Source of the DNA: Massilia alkalitolerans DSM 17462
GTDB taxonomy: Bacteria > Pseudomonadota > Gammaproteobacteria > Burkholderiales > Burkholderiaceae_D
Length of the DNA: 64,000 nt
Reading direction: 5' to 3'
Assembly: GCF_000427785.1 (NCBI RefSeq)
Contig: NZ_ATYR01000007.1
Location: 124,001-188,000, forward strand
The position numbers and the translations under genes are program-made. How positions within the stretch are numbered: the first letter of the stretch is position 1; every line of letters begins with the position of its first letter. The notes beneath the pieces were generated by a model. That model saw nothing but the letters and a program-made list of their open reading frames with translations, made no database searches and was not told where the DNA came from. Shown here in pieces: positions 1 to 12,081 of the stretch.

Positions 1-1050
1 CTCGCGCAGCTTTTCCGAGGCATAGGCCACGTCCCAGGACTGCAGATCAATGATGCCCAGCTCGTCGCGCGCGAAGGCGCGCAGCTCTTCCAGGTCCTTC
101 TCGGCGAAGGGACGGGCGCGGCGCGCCAGGTCTTCGAGGAACTCGACCACGTGCTGCGGGCTCTCGGCCATCTTCGGCACCAGCGAGACCTCGGCGAAGT
201 TGGCGTACTCCAGCAGCTGGGCTTCTTCATGACGCAGCTGCAGCAGCTTGACGATGTTGGCGGTGTTGTCCCACTCGGCGGCCTTGCTGAACATGGTGCC
301 GGCATCCGAGGCCTTGGTGCTGCTGGCGCGGTAGATGGTTTCGCGCAAGGCGCGGTTGTCGCAGAACTGCAGCACCGGGTAGTAGGACGGGAAGTGCAGG
401 CTGAACTGCCAGCCGGCCTTGCCGTCCTTCTCGGCCGAAGCGCGCGCGGCGGCCTTGACGTCGTCCGGGATGCCCGACAGCTCTTCTTCGTTCTCGACCA
501 GCAGCTTGTAGTCGTTGGTGGCGTCCAGCACGTTCTGCGAGAAGCGGGTGGAGGTCGCGGACTGCTGTTCCTGGATCTCGGCGAAGCGTTCCTTTTTATC
601 GTCCGGCAGTTCGGCGCCGCCCAGGCGGAAGTCGCGCAGCGCGTTCTCGACGATGCGCTTGCGCGCCGGGCTCAGGCTGTCGTACTCGCTGCTGGCGCGC
701 AGCATCTTGTACTTGGCGAACAGCGCCTCGTTCTGGCCGATCGAGGTCCAGAACTCGATGACCTTCGGCTGGTTCTCGTTGTAGGTGGCGCGCAGCTCGG
801 GCGTGTCCGCCACGTGGTTCAGGTGGTTGACCACGCCCCAGGCGCGGCCCAGGCGCTCGGTGGCTTCCTCGAGCGGCACCACGAAGCTGTCCCAGCTCAC
901 GCTGTCGCCGGGCGCTTCCAGTTTGGCCACGACCTCGGCCGCATCCTTGATGAGTTGCTCGATGGCCGGCGTCACGTGCTCCGGCTTGACCAGGTCGAAC
1001 CGGGTCAGGCCCGAGAAATCGAGGAGGGGATTGCTGGTGTCGATGGTCAT
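1..1050 (-). CDS. prlC: oligopeptidase A (M3 family), N-terminal part
   Basis: Cytosolic zinc oligopeptidase that would degrade short peptides, including cleaved signal peptides. The frame starts at ATG 1050 behind a good AAGGAAAG ribosome site and runs off the left edge, so only about 350 N-terminal residues are seen. The visible part begins MTIDTSNPLLDFSGL and contains stretches typical of the mostly helical N-terminal half of M3 peptidases (HVTPAIEQLI, ATYNENQPKVIEFWT, LRETIYRASSTKASD). The HExxH zinc site would lie beyond the edge and cannot be checked. It lies 18 bp downstream of folD on the same strand and is probably co-transcribed with it. Family assignment is from sequence pattern recognition. 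Confidence 0.85.
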   Translation of the reverse strand, partial: MTIDTSNPLLDFSGLTRFDLVKPEHVTPAIEQLIKDAAEVVAKLEAPGDSVSWDSFVVPLEEATERLGRAWGVVNHLNHVADTPELRATYNENQPKVIEFWTSIGQNEALFAKYKMLRASSEYDSLSPARKRIVENALRDFRLGGAELPDDKKERFAEIQEQQSATSTRFSQNVLDATNDYKLLVENEEELSGIPDDVKAAARASAEKDGKAGWQFSLHFPSYYPVLQFCDNRALRETIYRASSTKASDAGTMFSKAAEWDNTANIVKLLQLRHEEAQLLEYANFAEVSLVPKMAESPQHVVEFLEDLARRARPFAEKDLEELRAFARDELGIIDLQSWDVAYASEKLRE

Positions 1051-1068
1051 GGCTTTCCTTTTAAAGAT

Positions 1069-1977
1069 TCAGGCCACGCCGGGCTTCGGTTCCATTCCCG
1101 TTGCCTGGCTGGGGCAGTGTTGGCTACTGGAGTGCACGCGTTCGGCGGACTCCACGGTGTTCATCAACAGCATGGTGATCGTCATCGGACCGACGCCGCC
1201 CGGCACCGGGGTGATGTGCGAAGCGACTTCGCGCACGCCGGCATAGTCCACATCGCCGCACAGCTTGCCGGCGTCGTCGCGGTTCATGCCGACGTCGATC
1301 ACGACGGCGCCCGGCTTGACCATGTCTGCAGTCAAGGTGTTGCGGCGGCCGACGGCGGCCACCACCACGTCGGCCTGGCGGGTATGGTAGGCCAGGTCCG
1401 GCGTCGCGCTATGGCAGATGGTGACGGTGGCGTTGGCTTGCAACAGCAGCAGGGCCATCGGTTTGCCGACGGTGTTCGAACGGCCGATCACGACGGCGTG
1501 CTTGCCGCGCAGGTCGATGCCGGTGGTCTCGATCAGCTTCATGCAGCCATACGGGGTGCAGGGGCGGAAACCCGGCAGGTTGGCGACCAGTTCGCCGGCC
1601 GACAGCACCGAGTAGCCGTCGACATCCTTGGCTGTCGCGATCGCTTCGATGACCCGGCTCGGGTCGATGTGCTTCGGCAGCGGCATCTGCACCAGGATCC
1701 CGTGGATGCTCGGGTCGGCGTTGAGGGCCGCGATGCGGTCCAGCAGGGCCTGCTCGCTCAGGTCGGCGTCGTACTTTTCCAGCACCGAGTGGAAGCCCAC
1801 GTCGCCGCAGGCCTTGACCTTGTTGCGCACGTAGACGTGGCTCGCCGGGTCCTCGCCGACCAGGATGACCGCCAGGCCGGGCTGGCGGCCGCTAGCGGTG
1901 AGTTTGGCGGCGCGCTGGGCGATCTCGCCGCGCAGTTGTTGGGAAAGGAGGACTCCGTCGATGTTCTGGGCAGGCAT
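1069..1977 (-). CDS. folD: bifunctional methylenetetrahydrofolate dehydrogenase/cyclohydrolase FolD
   Basis: Interconverts 5,10-methylene-, methenyl- and 10-formyl-tetrahydrofolate in cytosolic one-carbon metabolism. All FolD signatures are visible: [10 protein letters not shown] with the catalytic Lys, [18 protein letters not shown], the NADP-binding [11 protein letters not shown] and the C-terminal PGGVGPMT. I start at ATG 1977 (MPAQNIDGV). A GTG four codons upstream at 1989 is in frame but neither start has a strong ribosome site. After the usual end of the family (near [10 protein letters not shown]) there is an odd tail of about 20 residues rich in Ser, Pro and Cys. Likely transcribed into prlC. 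Confidence 0.95.
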   Translation of the reverse strand: MPAQNIDGVLLSQQLRGEIAQRAAKLTASGRQPGLAVILVGEDPASHVYVRNKVKACGDVGFHSVLEKYDADLSEQALLDRIAALNADPSIHGILVQMPLPKHIDPSRVIEAIATAKDVDGYSVLSAGELVANLPGFRPCTPYGCMKLIETTGIDLRGKHAVVIGRSNTVGKPMALLLLQANATVTICHSATPDLAYHTRQADVVVAAVGRRNTLTADMVKPGAVVIDVGMNRDDAGKLCGDVDYAGVREVASHITPVPGGVGPMTITMLLMNTVESAERVHSSSQHCPSQATGMEPKPGVA

Positions 1978-2195
1978 GGGTAGGCTCACGGCTAGGCAAA
2001 AATGAAATTATAAGGCCGCCATCCGTATCGCGCGCCGCACCCGTCCAGGCATTGTCATATTTAGGCGCTCAAATCGCTGAGTATTCGCGGCTTTCTGCCA
2101 AAAGGAGGAGCCCGGTCCAGCGCATCGGCGCGGCGCTTCGTTATAGGCTTGATAAGCAGCTTCACTAGGGGAAATTGTGCACTCGCAGCATGAGA

Positions 2196-2210
2196 TTTCA
2201 CTATATGAAA
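2196..2210. promoter_or_regulatory. dyad TTTCA-N5-TGAAA upstream of aceE
   Basis: Perfect 5-bp inverted repeat in TTTCACTATATGAAA, about 57 bp upstream of the predicted aceE start point. A related dyad, TTTCA-N6-TGAAA, lies at 2266-2281 just downstream of the start point. The pair brackets the promoter as repressor or activator sites often do. The bound protein is unknown. The sequence does not resemble the enterobacterial PdhR box. Confidence 0.4.
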
Positions 2211-2224
2211 CCACATATCGCAAT

Positions 2225-2253
2225 TTGAAAAAGACCGAACCCACTGGTAGAAT
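2225..2253 (+). promoter_or_regulatory. candidate sigma-70 promoter of aceE-aceF-lpdA
   Basis: A TTGAAA box at 2225-2230 is separated by exactly 17 bp from TAGAAT at 2248-2253, which would start transcription near 2260 and leave a leader of about 90 nt before aceE. The folD-aceE gap (1978-2348, 371 bp) is AT-rich compared with the flanking genes and holds no convincing gene. A 78-codon frame antisense to it (2008-2244) has no ribosome site. Confidence 0.55.
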
Positions 2254-2265
2254 CGAAGAGTTTAT

Positions 2266-2281
2266 TTTCAGATATTTGAAA
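2266..2281. promoter_or_regulatory. second TTTCA-N6-TGAAA dyad in the aceE leader
   Basis: TTTCAGATATTTGAAA, overlapping a perfect 10-bp palindrome TGAAATTTCA at 2277-2286. Its centre is about 70 bp from the centre of the upstream dyad, and it lies just after the predicted transcription start, a position suited to repression. Confidence 0.35.
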
Positions 2282-2348
2282 TTTCACCAAATCGCCACCA
2301 GCCATTTCACAGGATAGGTCGGGGCGCCAAATCTTAGGAGACGCATTA

Positions 2349-5060
<2,712 letters not shown>

Positions 5061-5070
5061 ATGCTCGAAG

Positions 5071-5099
5071 CCGCCGCCCTTGCGCACGCAGGGCGGCGG
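5071..5099 (+). other. intercistronic hairpin between aceE and aceF
   Basis: A perfect 10-bp GC-rich stem (CCGCCGCCCT at 5071-5080 pairing with AGGGCGGCGG at 5090-5099) with a 9-nt loop, right after the aceE stop. No U-run follows, so I read it as an RNA-stabilising or partial-attenuation element within the operon rather than a full terminator. Confidence 0.5.
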
Positions 5100-5138
5100 T
5101 TCAGGCGCTAACTCAAAGAATAATTTGGAGCTAACACT

Positions 5139-6785
5139 ATGAGCATTGTGGAAGTCAAAGTCCCCGATATCGGCGACTTCAAGGAAGTGGAAGTCATCGA
5201 GCTGATGGTCAAGCCGGGCGACACCATCAAGGTCGACCAGTCGCTGGTCACCGTCGAGTCGGACAAGGCCAGCATGGAAATCCCGTCGAGCCACGCCGGC
5301 GTCGTGAAAGAAATCAAAGTCAAGGTCGGCGACAAGGTTGCCGAAGGTTCGCTGGTGCTGCTGCTCGAGGAAGCCGGCGGCGCCGCCGCTGCGCCTGAAG
5401 CTGCCGCACCGGCTCCGGCACCTGCCGCCGCCGCACCGGCCGCCGAAGCCGCACCGGCGCCGGCCGCTGCCCCTGCCGCATCGGGCGGTATCGTCGAAGT
5501 GACCGTGCCGGACATCGGCGACTTCAAGGAAGTCGAAGTCATCGAACTGATGGTCAAGCCGGGCGACCAGATCAAGGTTGACCAGTCCCTGATCACGGTC
5601 GAATCGGACAAGGCGAGCATGGAGATCCCGTCCAGCCACGCCGGCACCGTCAAGGAAATCAAGGTCAAGGTGGGCGACAAGGTCGCCAAGGGTTCGCTGG
5701 TGCTGCTGGTCGAAGCGACCGGTGGCGCGCCGGCCGCCGCGCCTGCAGCCGCTGCCCCGGCCCCTGCCGCAGCCCCGACCGCCGCAGCTGCGCCTGCTCC
5801 TGCAGCAGCCGCTCCGGCGCCTGCCGCAGCCGCCCCAAGCCAGGGCGTGACCGGCTCGAAAGCCCACGCTTCGCCGTCGATCCGCAAGTTCGCCCGCGAA
5901 CTGGGCGTGGACCTGGCGCGCGTGCCGGGCACCGGCCCGAAAGGCCGCATCACCCAGCAGGACGTGCAGAACTTCGTCAAGGGCGTGATGGCTGCCGGCC
6001 CGACCGCCTCCGCACCGTCGAAGGGTGGTTCCGGCGGCGGCATGGAAGTGCTGGCCTGGCCGTCGCTGGACTTCTCCAAGTTCGGCCCGACCGAGACCGT
6101 GGCCCTGCCGCGCATCAAGAAGATCTCCGGCCCGAACCTGCACCGCAACTGGGTCATGATCCCGCACGTGACCCACTTCGAGGACGCCGACGTCACCGAC
6201 CTGGAGCAGTTCCGCGTCGATTCGAACGCCGCGCTGGCCAAGCAGAAATCGACCGTCAAGCTGACCATGCTGGCCTTCGTGATCAAGGCCTCGGTTGCGG
6301 CACTGAAGAAGTTCCCGCAATTTAATTCGTCGCTGTCGGAAGACGGCGCCAGCCTGATCGTCAAGCAGTACTACAACATCGGCTTCGCGGCCGATACCCC
6401 GAACGGCCTGGTGGTTCCGGTCGTGAAGGATGCCGACAAGAAGACCATCTCGCAGATCGCCGTCGAAATGGGCGAACTGTCGGCGCAGGCACGCGACGGC
6501 AAGCTCTCGCCAGCCGCGATGCAGGGCGCGACCTTCACCATCTCCTCGCTGGGCGGCATCGGTGGCACGGCCTTCACGCCGATCATCAATGCACCGGAAG
6601 TCGCGATCCTGGGCCTGTCGAAGTCGGCGATGAAACCGGTGTGGGACGGTTCGACCTTCCAGCCGCGCCTGATGCTGCCGCTGTCGCTGTCCTACGACCA
6701 CCGCGTGATCGATGGCGCCGGCGCCGCGCGCTTTGCCGCCTACCTGGCGGACGTGCTGGCCGACCTGCGCAAGACCCTTCTGTAA
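5139..6785 (+). CDS. aceF: pyruvate dehydrogenase E2, dihydrolipoamide acetyltransferase
   Basis: Core of the pyruvate dehydrogenase complex; transfers acetyl from lipoyl groups to CoA. The 548 residues divide into lipoyl domain 1 (about 2-77, lipoyl Lys43 in SDKAS), an Ala-Pro linker, lipoyl domain 2 (about 118-192, Lys158), a longer Ala-Pro linker, the E1/E3-binding domain (about 243-280, [14 protein letters not shown]) and the catalytic acetyltransferase domain (about 310-548). The catalytic motif HRVIDG is at 521-526. The two lipoyl domains are nearly identical, as is the one on LpdA. Start ATG 5139 has an AGCTAA-type upstream sequence with GGAG at suitable distance. It lies 10 bp from lpdA. 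Confidence 0.97.
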   Translation: MSIVEVKVPDIGDFKEVEVIELMVKPGDTIKVDQSLVTVESDKASMEIPSSHAGVVKEIKVKVGDKVAEGSLVLLLEEAGGAAAAPEAAAPAPAPAAAAPAAEAAPAPAAAPAASGGIVEVTVPDIGDFKEVEVIELMVKPGDQIKVDQSLITVESDKASMEIPSSHAGTVKEIKVKVGDKVAKGSLVLLVEATGGAPAAAPAAAAPAPAAAPTAAAAPAPAAAAPAPAAAAPSQGVTGSKAHASPSIRKFARELGVDLARVPGTGPKGRITQQDVQNFVKGVMAAGPTASAPSKGGSGGGMEVLAWPSLDFSKFGPTETVALPRIKKISGPNLHRNWVMIPHVTHFEDADVTDLEQFRVDSNAALAKQKSTVKLTMLAFVIKASVAALKKFPQFNSSLSEDGASLIVKQYYNIGFAADTPNGLVVPVVKDADKKTISQIAVEMGELSAQARDGKLSPAAMQGATFTISSLGGIGGTAFTPIINAPEVAILGLSKSAMKPVWDGSTFQPRLMLPLSLSYDHRVIDGAGAARFAAYLADVLADLRKTLL

Positions 6786-6795
6786 GGAGCGCCGA

Positions 6796-8640
6796 ATGAG
6801 CACTGTTGAGGTAAAAGTACCGAACATCGGCGACTTCAAGGACGTCGAGATCATCGAACTGCTGGTCAAGCCGGGCGACACCATCAAGGTCGACCAGTCC
6901 CTGGTGACCGTCGAGTCGGACAAGGCCAGCATGGAGATCCCGTCGACGAACGCCGGCGTGGTCAAGGAAATCAAAGTGAAGGTCGGCGACAAGGTGAACG
7001 AAGGTTCGCTGCTGCTGATGGTCGAGGAATCCGGCGCCGGTGCGGCACCGGCGGCATCAAGCGCCGACACCAAGCCTGCAGCCCAGATCGGCGCGCAGGC
7101 AGTGGCGCCGACCGCTGCCGCGGCACCGACCGACTCGTATGCACCGGCGCACCCGGCGCCGGCGGCCACGCCAAGCGCCGCGCCGGCGCCGGGCGCGGCC
7201 AGCTACAGCGGCCCGGTCGACATCGAATGCGAAATGATGGTGCTGGGCGCCGGCCCGGGCGGCTACTCGGCCGCCTTCCGCGCGGCCGACCTGGGCATGA
7301 ACACCGTGCTGGTCGAGAAGTACGCGACCCTGGGCGGCGTGTGCCTGAACGTGGGCTGCATCCCGTCCAAGGCGCTGCTGCACGTGGCGCACATCATGGA
7401 CGAGACCGCACACATGGCCGACCTGGGCGTCTCCTTCGCCAAGCCTGACGTCGACATCGACAAGCTGCGCGCCTACAAGGATGGCGTGATCAAGAAGATG
7501 ACCGGCGGCCTGAACTTCATGGCCAAGGCGCGCAAGGTCAATGTGGTGCAGGGCGTGGGCAGTTTCCTCTCCCCGAACCACATCGAAGTCACCGCGGCCG
7601 ACGGTTCGAAGAAGGTCGTCAAGTTCGCCAAGGCGATCATCGCCGCCGGTTCCTCGGTGGTGAAGCTGCCCTTCGTGCCGGAAGATCCGCGCATCGTCGA
7701 CTCGACCGGCGCGCTGGAACTGCGCCAGGTGCCGAAGCGCATGCTGGTCATCGGCGGCGGCATCATCGGCCTGGAAATGGCAACCGTGTACTCGACCCTG
7801 GGTGCGCGCATCGACGTGGTCGAGATGATGGACGGCCTGATGCAGGGCGCCGACCGCGAGGCCGTCAAGGTCTGGCAGAAGTACAACGCGCACCGCTTCG
7901 ACAACATCATGTTGAAGACCAAGACCGTCGGCGTGGAAGCGCTGCCGGAAGGGATCAGGGTCTCGTTCGAAGCGGCGGAAGCCGGCGCCACCGCGCCCGA
8001 GCCGCAGCTCTACGACCTGGTGCTGGTGGCCGTGGGCCGCAGCCCGAACGGCAAGAAGATCGCCGCCGAGAAGGCCGGCGTGGCCGTGACCGACCGCGGC
8101 TTCATCGGCGTGGACGGCCAGATGCGCACCAATGTGCCGCACATCTTCGCCATCGGCGACCTGGTGGGCCAGCCGATGCTGGCGCACAAGGCGGTGCACG
8201 AGGCGCACGTGGCGGCGGAAGCGGCGCACGGCGAGAAGGCCTATTTCGATGCCAAGGTGATCCCGTCGGTGGCCTACACCGATCCGGAAGTCGCGTGGGT
8301 CGGCCTGACCGAGGAAGAAGCCAAGCAGAAGGGCATCGCCGTGGAGAAGGGCCACTTCCCGTGGAACGCCAGCGGCCGCGCGGTCGCCAACGGCCGCGAC
8401 GAGGGCTTCACCAAGCTGCTGTTCGACAAGGAAACCAAGCGCATCATCGGCGGCACCATCGTCGGCACCAATGCCGGCGACATGATCGGCGAAGTGGCGC
8501 TGGCGATCGAGATGGGCGCGGACGGCGTGGACATCGGCAAGACCATCCACCCGCACCCGACCCTGGGCGAATCGATCGGCATGGCGGCGGAAGCCTACAA
8601 GGGCGTCTGCACCGACCTGCCGCCGGCACGCAAGAAGTAA
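6796..8640 (+). CDS. lpdA: dihydrolipoyl dehydrogenase with N-terminal lipoyl domain (E3)
   Basis: FAD enzyme that reoxidises dihydrolipoyl groups of the pyruvate dehydrogenase complex with NAD+. The 614-residue protein is longer than ordinary E3 (about 475) because it carries its own lipoyl domain (residues 1-78, lipoyl Lys43) and an Ala-Pro linker (about 80-138). Then follow the FAD site [10 protein letters not shown] (about 151-160), the redox disulphide CLNVGC (Cys183 and Cys188), the NAD site [10 protein letters not shown] and the C-terminal HPHPTLGES active-site motif. Such lipoyl-E3 fusions are known in Neisseria and other betaproteobacteria. Start ATG 6796 is chosen for its TAAGGAGC ribosome site; an upstream in-frame ATG lies inside aceF. 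Confidence 0.97.
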   Translation: MSTVEVKVPNIGDFKDVEIIELLVKPGDTIKVDQSLVTVESDKASMEIPSTNAGVVKEIKVKVGDKVNEGSLLLMVEESGAGAAPAASSADTKPAAQIGAQAVAPTAAAAPTDSYAPAHPAPAATPSAAPAPGAASYSGPVDIECEMMVLGAGPGGYSAAFRAADLGMNTVLVEKYATLGGVCLNVGCIPSKALLHVAHIMDETAHMADLGVSFAKPDVDIDKLRAYKDGVIKKMTGGLNFMAKARKVNVVQGVGSFLSPNHIEVTAADGSKKVVKFAKAIIAAGSSVVKLPFVPEDPRIVDSTGALELRQVPKRMLVIGGGIIGLEMATVYSTLGARIDVVEMMDGLMQGADREAVKVWQKYNAHRFDNIMLKTKTVGVEALPEGIRVSFEAAEAGATAPEPQLYDLVLVAVGRSPNGKKIAAEKAGVAVTDRGFIGVDGQMRTNVPHIFAIGDLVGQPMLAHKAVHEAHVAAEAAHGEKAYFDAKVIPSVAYTDPEVAWVGLTEEEAKQKGIAVEKGHFPWNASGRAVANGRDEGFTKLLFDKETKRIIGGTIVGTNAGDMIGEVALAIEMGADGVDIGKTIHPHPTLGESIGMAAEAYKGVCTDLPPARKK

Positions 8641-8664
8641 TCGCCGTCCAGGCGATGGAATGAA

Positions 8665-8695
8665 AATGGGACCCCTGCGGGTCCCATTTTTTTTA
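8665..8695. terminator. bidirectional terminator between lpdA and the LytTR gene
   Basis: ATGGGACCC-CTGC-GGGTCCCAT followed by eight T residues on the plus strand; A residues precede it, giving some U-run for the leftward gene too. It closes the aceE-aceF-lpdA operon. Confidence 0.85.
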
Positions 8696-9460
8696 CATCT
8701 GCCTGAACAGGTCCACGTAATTCCGGCTCACCACCAGCTGTTCGTCGCGCCCCTTGAGACGCACGTGCAGTCGCCCGCGGAAGTCGGTCCGGGTGCCGGC
8801 CACATGGCGCGCCGCGACGATCACACCGCGGTGGATCTGCCAGAACTGCTGCGGATCGAGTTGTTCCTTCAGCTTGTTCAGGGGCGTGCGGATCAGCGCT
8901 TCGCCGTCCGGCAGGAACACACTGGTGTACTTGTCGTTGCTCTGGAAGTAGATTACTTCGTCGATCGCGATCAGGCGCGTTTCCTGGCCCTTGGCCGCGC
9001 GGATCCATTGCAGCGGGGCCGGCGCCGCCACGCCCAGCTGGCGCAGCAGGGCCTGCAGGGCGTCGGCCCCCAAGGCCGGGGCGGGCGTGGCCAGCGCGCC
9101 CTTCAGCCGCGCCACCGTGCGCGACAGGCGCTCCAGCCCGATCGGCTTGAGCAGGTAATCGAAAGCCGCGTGCTCGAAGGCTTGCAGGGTGTAGTGATCG
9201 TAGGCCGTGGTGAACAGCACATGGGGTGGCTTGCTGCCGGCACACAGGCGCGCCGCCAGTTCGATGCCGTTCAGGCCGGGCATCTGGATATCGAGGAACA
9301 CCATTTGCGGCGCCAACTCGTCGATGCACGCCAGCGCCTGCACCCCATTGGCGGCGCGCGTGACGCGCAGTTCGGGCCAGGCGGCGGCCAGCTGCGACTC
9401 CAGGTAGTCGAGCAAATGCGGCTCGTCGTCCGCGATCACGGCGTGGGGATGGTCGCTCAT
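8693..9460 (-). CDS. LytTR-family response regulator
   Basis: Two-component response regulator of the AlgR/LytR type. It has a receiver domain (about 5-120) with acidic pocket Asp11-Asp12, phosphoacceptor Asp57 (MVFLDIQMPG) and Lys105 (LLKPI), and a LytTR DNA-binding domain (about 150-254, with WIRAAKGQETRLI and FWQIHRGVIV). The partner kinase is encoded immediately upstream, with a 4-bp overlap (9457-9460), so the two are translationally coupled. As the last gene of a unit that begins with a DUF2141 gene and a carotenoid oxygenase, it may control that unit or envelope functions; the target is not evident. Confidence 0.9.
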   Translation of the reverse strand: MSDHPHAVIADDEPHLLDYLESQLAAAWPELRVTRAANGVQALACIDELAPQMVFLDIQMPGLNGIELAARLCAGSKPPHVLFTTAYDHYTLQAFEHAAFDYLLKPIGLERLSRTVARLKGALATPAPALGADALQALLRQLGVAAPAPLQWIRAAKGQETRLIAIDEVIYFQSNDKYTSVFLPDGEALIRTPLNKLKEQLDPQQFWQIHRGVIVAARHVAGTRTDFRGRLHVRLKGRDEQLVVSRNYVDLFRQM

Positions 9461-10602
9461 GGCTCAGTGACGGGGAGCTGGAGGCGCGCGGTGACGCCGC
9501 CGGCAGGGTTTTCGATGAGCTGCAAGCCGGCCGCGGGGCCGTACAGCTGACGCAGGCGCTCGCGCAGGTTGGACAGGCCCACGCCGCCCCCAGGACGGGG
9601 AGGCAGCATGCGCAGTCCAAGGCCGGTGTCGCACACTTCGATGCACAGCAGGCCGGCGTCCAAACGGGCACGCAGCACGACTTCTCCGCCTTCCATCTTC
9701 GGCTCGATGCCGTGCATGATCGCGTTCTCGACCAGCGGCTGCAGCAGCATCGGGGCGACCGGCAGGCTGTCGATCCCGGGAGCGATCTCGAAGCGCCAGC
9801 GCAGGCGGCTTTCCAGGCGCACGCCGAGCACGTCGAGATAGGCGCCGGCCAGGTCGAGTTCACCCCGCAGGCTGGCATGCTCGGCGCGGCTGGCCGAGAG
9901 GCTGGCGCGCAGGTAGTCGATGAAGCGCTCGAGCATGCGGCGCGCCTTGGCCGGCTGGCTGTCGATCAGGCCGACGACATTGGCCAGCGTGTTGTACAGG
10001 AAGTGCGGCTCGATCTGGGCCTGCAGCGCGCGCAGGCGTGCTTCGGCCACCAGCCTTCCGGCCGCCGCGATCTGCTCCTGCTGGCGCGCCGTTTCCGCTT
10101 CGCGCCGGGTGCGCCGCTCGCCGGCAGCCAGCACCAGGATCATCAAGCCGGCGGTGATCAGGGCGAAGGCCAGCAGGAACACCAGGGCCGTGCTGTGCTG
10201 GAAGAAGCGCAGCGGGTTGGTGCCGATGAACAGCGCATTGCCCAAGGGAATGCCAATGACGCTGGCGACAGCGATCGCCAGCAGCTGGGCAGAACGGAAC
10301 AGCCAGATGTTCGCGCGCGACAGGTGGTTTTCCAGCAGTTGCAGGGCCGCGTGGATCATGAAGCCGATCAGGTTGCTGATGACCAGGGTGGCGAGCAGCA
10401 GGCGCGCGAAAGGCAGGTCCCCACGGCCGAAGAAGCGCTGCAGCACCGTCAGTACCAGGGCCAGCATGCTGCTCCAGATCGCGGTGTACAAGACGTCGCG
10501 CGCGAGCGAGGGCGGCCAGCGCCGGAACCAGGGAATCAGTTCGAGCGGATGGTTGCGGTCGCGCGCCATGGCGTAGCGCTGGTCGGGTCGGGCGTTGATC
10601 AT
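9457..10602 (-). CDS. LytS/YehU-type sensor histidine kinase
   Basis: Membrane sensor kinase with about four hydrophobic segments between residues 36 and 162, no obvious periplasmic domain, a short coiled coil (about 165-195) and a His_kinase domain with phosphoacceptor His200 in QIEPHFLYNTLANV, followed by an ATPase domain (PMLLQPLVENAIMHG N-box, later GGGVGLSNLRERL). The start at 10602 overlaps the stop of the carotenoid oxygenase gene as ATGA; a second in-frame ATG lies at 10569. The signal sensed is unknown. The genetic link to an apocarotenoid-forming enzyme makes a lipid or retinoid-like cue possible but unproven. Confidence 0.9.
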   Translation of the reverse strand: MINARPDQRYAMARDRNHPLELIPWFRRWPPSLARDVLYTAIWSSMLALVLTVLQRFFGRGDLPFARLLLATLVISNLIGFMIHAALQLLENHLSRANIWLFRSAQLLAIAVASVIGIPLGNALFIGTNPLRFFQHSTALVFLLAFALITAGLMILVLAAGERRTRREAETARQQEQIAAAGRLVAEARLRALQAQIEPHFLYNTLANVVGLIDSQPAKARRMLERFIDYLRASLSASRAEHASLRGELDLAGAYLDVLGVRLESRLRWRFEIAPGIDSLPVAPMLLQPLVENAIMHGIEPKMEGGEVVLRARLDAGLLCIEVCDTGLGLRMLPPRPGGGVGLSNLRERLRQLYGPAAGLQLIENPAGGVTARLQLPVTEP

Positions 10603-12071
10603 GCTGATAAGAAATTACCATGAAAGCAGTGTGGTGTGCGATAGGGAAGCCGGGCCAGCGCCATCGGCCCCGCACTGACCCGTGCCGCATCGAATACGCA
10701 CAATACCCCTACGCCCCGGCGCAGGTCCTGGGCCACGCCGACCAGGTAGCCATCGGTCTCGGAGCGCGCATTGTTGCGCGGCACCAGCACGTGTTCTTCG
10801 ACCTGCCAGCCGGCATCGAAGCGATAAGCATCCACTTTGCCGCTATCGGTATCGACCAGGTTCACCGAGTTCAGCTGCACATCGCCACCCAGCAGCACCA
10901 GCCTGCGATGGCGGCTTCCGACCGACTGTGGCGCCACGCGCGGAAATTCACTCGCGCCGAACAGGCGGTTGATGCGGGCCTGGCCGGCCGCATGGTCGAG
11001 GCAGATCTGCACCGCTTCGCTGCGCGAGCGGGTCTGGCGTGCGCCAGCCATCAGGTCGCCGAGTTCGCCCAGTACGTCGCCTTCGTGCAGCACCGCGTCG
11101 AAGCGGGTACAGGCGCCGTCCTCCCACGCATTTCCGAAGTGGAACACCATGCGCGGCGGCAGTTCGAACACGTGGCGCACCGTCAGGCTGTCCTTGGCCA
11201 CGACCACGGCGCGCAGCGGGCGCGCTGCCGGTCCGCTGCCGGCCCAGACGTGCCGTTCGACGAAACTCATGTCCTTGCCGGGCTTCAGGTCGTAGGGCGG
11301 AACCAGGAAGATGAGGTGGCGGGCGCTGACGACGAAGTCATGCACCATGGCCTGCCCGGGTACGTCGATCAGCGCGGTACGCAGGACCTGGCCGTCGGCG
11401 CCGATCTGGTAGAGCGCGATCCGGCCGGAGCCGGGCAGGGCGCCGAAATTCCACATTCCGCCCGCTGGATCGCATTTCGGATGGGCCGAGAAGGGCATGG
11501 CGCGCAGGTCGTCGCGCCAGGTCTTGATGCCTTTGGTGGCCAGCGTCTCTGGGTCGACTTCGATGGCCGAGCCGCCTTCCCATAGCGCATACACGCGGCC
11601 GTTGAAGGGCAGCAGATTGGTGTTGGCCGCATTCAGGCTGTCGTTGTCGCGAAATCCGCGGCGGGCGACCCAGGTGCCGAAGGACGGGTAGAGGAATTGC
11701 CCGGCCTGCGTCTCATCCAGGTAGCGCCGCGTCTCGACGAAGCGGCCCTGGTGACGGACTTTGCCGCCAGCAATGGTCCAGCGCTGGGCGAAACCGTCGC
11801 CGTCGAACCAGTGGTGGTAGCGCTCGCCGCCCAGTTCGAAGCGGCCAGGACCATTGCGGTAGAAGCTGCCCTGCAGATCGGCGGGAAGGCGTCCACTGAG
11901 CGACGCTTCGCCGGCCTGGCTCCCGACGGTGTCCGCGTAGACGGCCAGCGCCGGGTCGTGTTCCAGGGCAGCGTGAAAGCGGCGTCGGGTTTCCTGGTCG
12001 GCGCGCGCATTGCCGGCCAGCGCGAGTGCACCGAGGCCTAGCCCCGCTTCGATGAAGTGGCGGCGGTCCAT
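10599..12071 (-). CDS. carotenoid oxygenase family protein, Tat-exported
   Basis: Non-haem iron dioxygenase family (RPE65/apocarotenoid oxygenase) that cleaves double bonds in carotenoids or related polyenes and stilbenes. The 490-residue protein starts at ATG 12071 with a twin-arginine signal (MDRRHFIEAG, hydrophobic stretch to about residue 24), implying folded export. Four conserved histidine contexts expected to bind Fe(II) are visible: SAHPKCDP, AMVHDFVV, RMVFHFGNAWED and the C-terminal CFHGNFLS. FYRNGPGRFE is a family hallmark. It lies 10 bp after the DUF2141 gene and overlaps the histidine kinase start. No carotenoid biosynthesis gene is in the window, so the substrate is unknown. Confidence 0.9.
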   Translation of the reverse strand: MDRRHFIEAGLGLGALALAGNARADQETRRRFHAALEHDPALAVYADTVGSQAGEASLSGRLPADLQGSFYRNGPGRFELGGERYHHWFDGDGFAQRWTIAGGKVRHQGRFVETRRYLDETQAGQFLYPSFGTWVARRGFRDNDSLNAANTNLLPFNGRVYALWEGGSAIEVDPETLATKGIKTWRDDLRAMPFSAHPKCDPAGGMWNFGALPGSGRIALYQIGADGQVLRTALIDVPGQAMVHDFVVSARHLIFLVPPYDLKPGKDMSFVERHVWAGSGPAARPLRAVVVAKDSLTVRHVFELPPRMVFHFGNAWEDGACTRFDAVLHEGDVLGELGDLMAGARQTRSRSEAVQICLDHAAGQARINRLFGASEFPRVAPQSVGSRHRRLVLLGGDVQLNSVNLVDTDSGKVDAYRFDAGWQVEEHVLVPRNNARSETDGYLVGVAQDLRRGVGVLCVFDAARVSAGPMALARLPYRTPHCFHGNFLSA

Positions 12072-12081
12072 GCCTGCTCCT

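Noticed and set aside
2196-2210. Possible PdhR box upstream of aceE.
   Set aside because: The enterobacterial PdhR consensus (ATTGGT-N3-ACCAAT) is not matched, and no GntR regulator gene adjoins aceE.
2008-2244. 78-codon frame in the folD-aceE gap.
   Set aside because: No ribosome site, no recognisable product, and it overlaps the aceE promoter and dyads.
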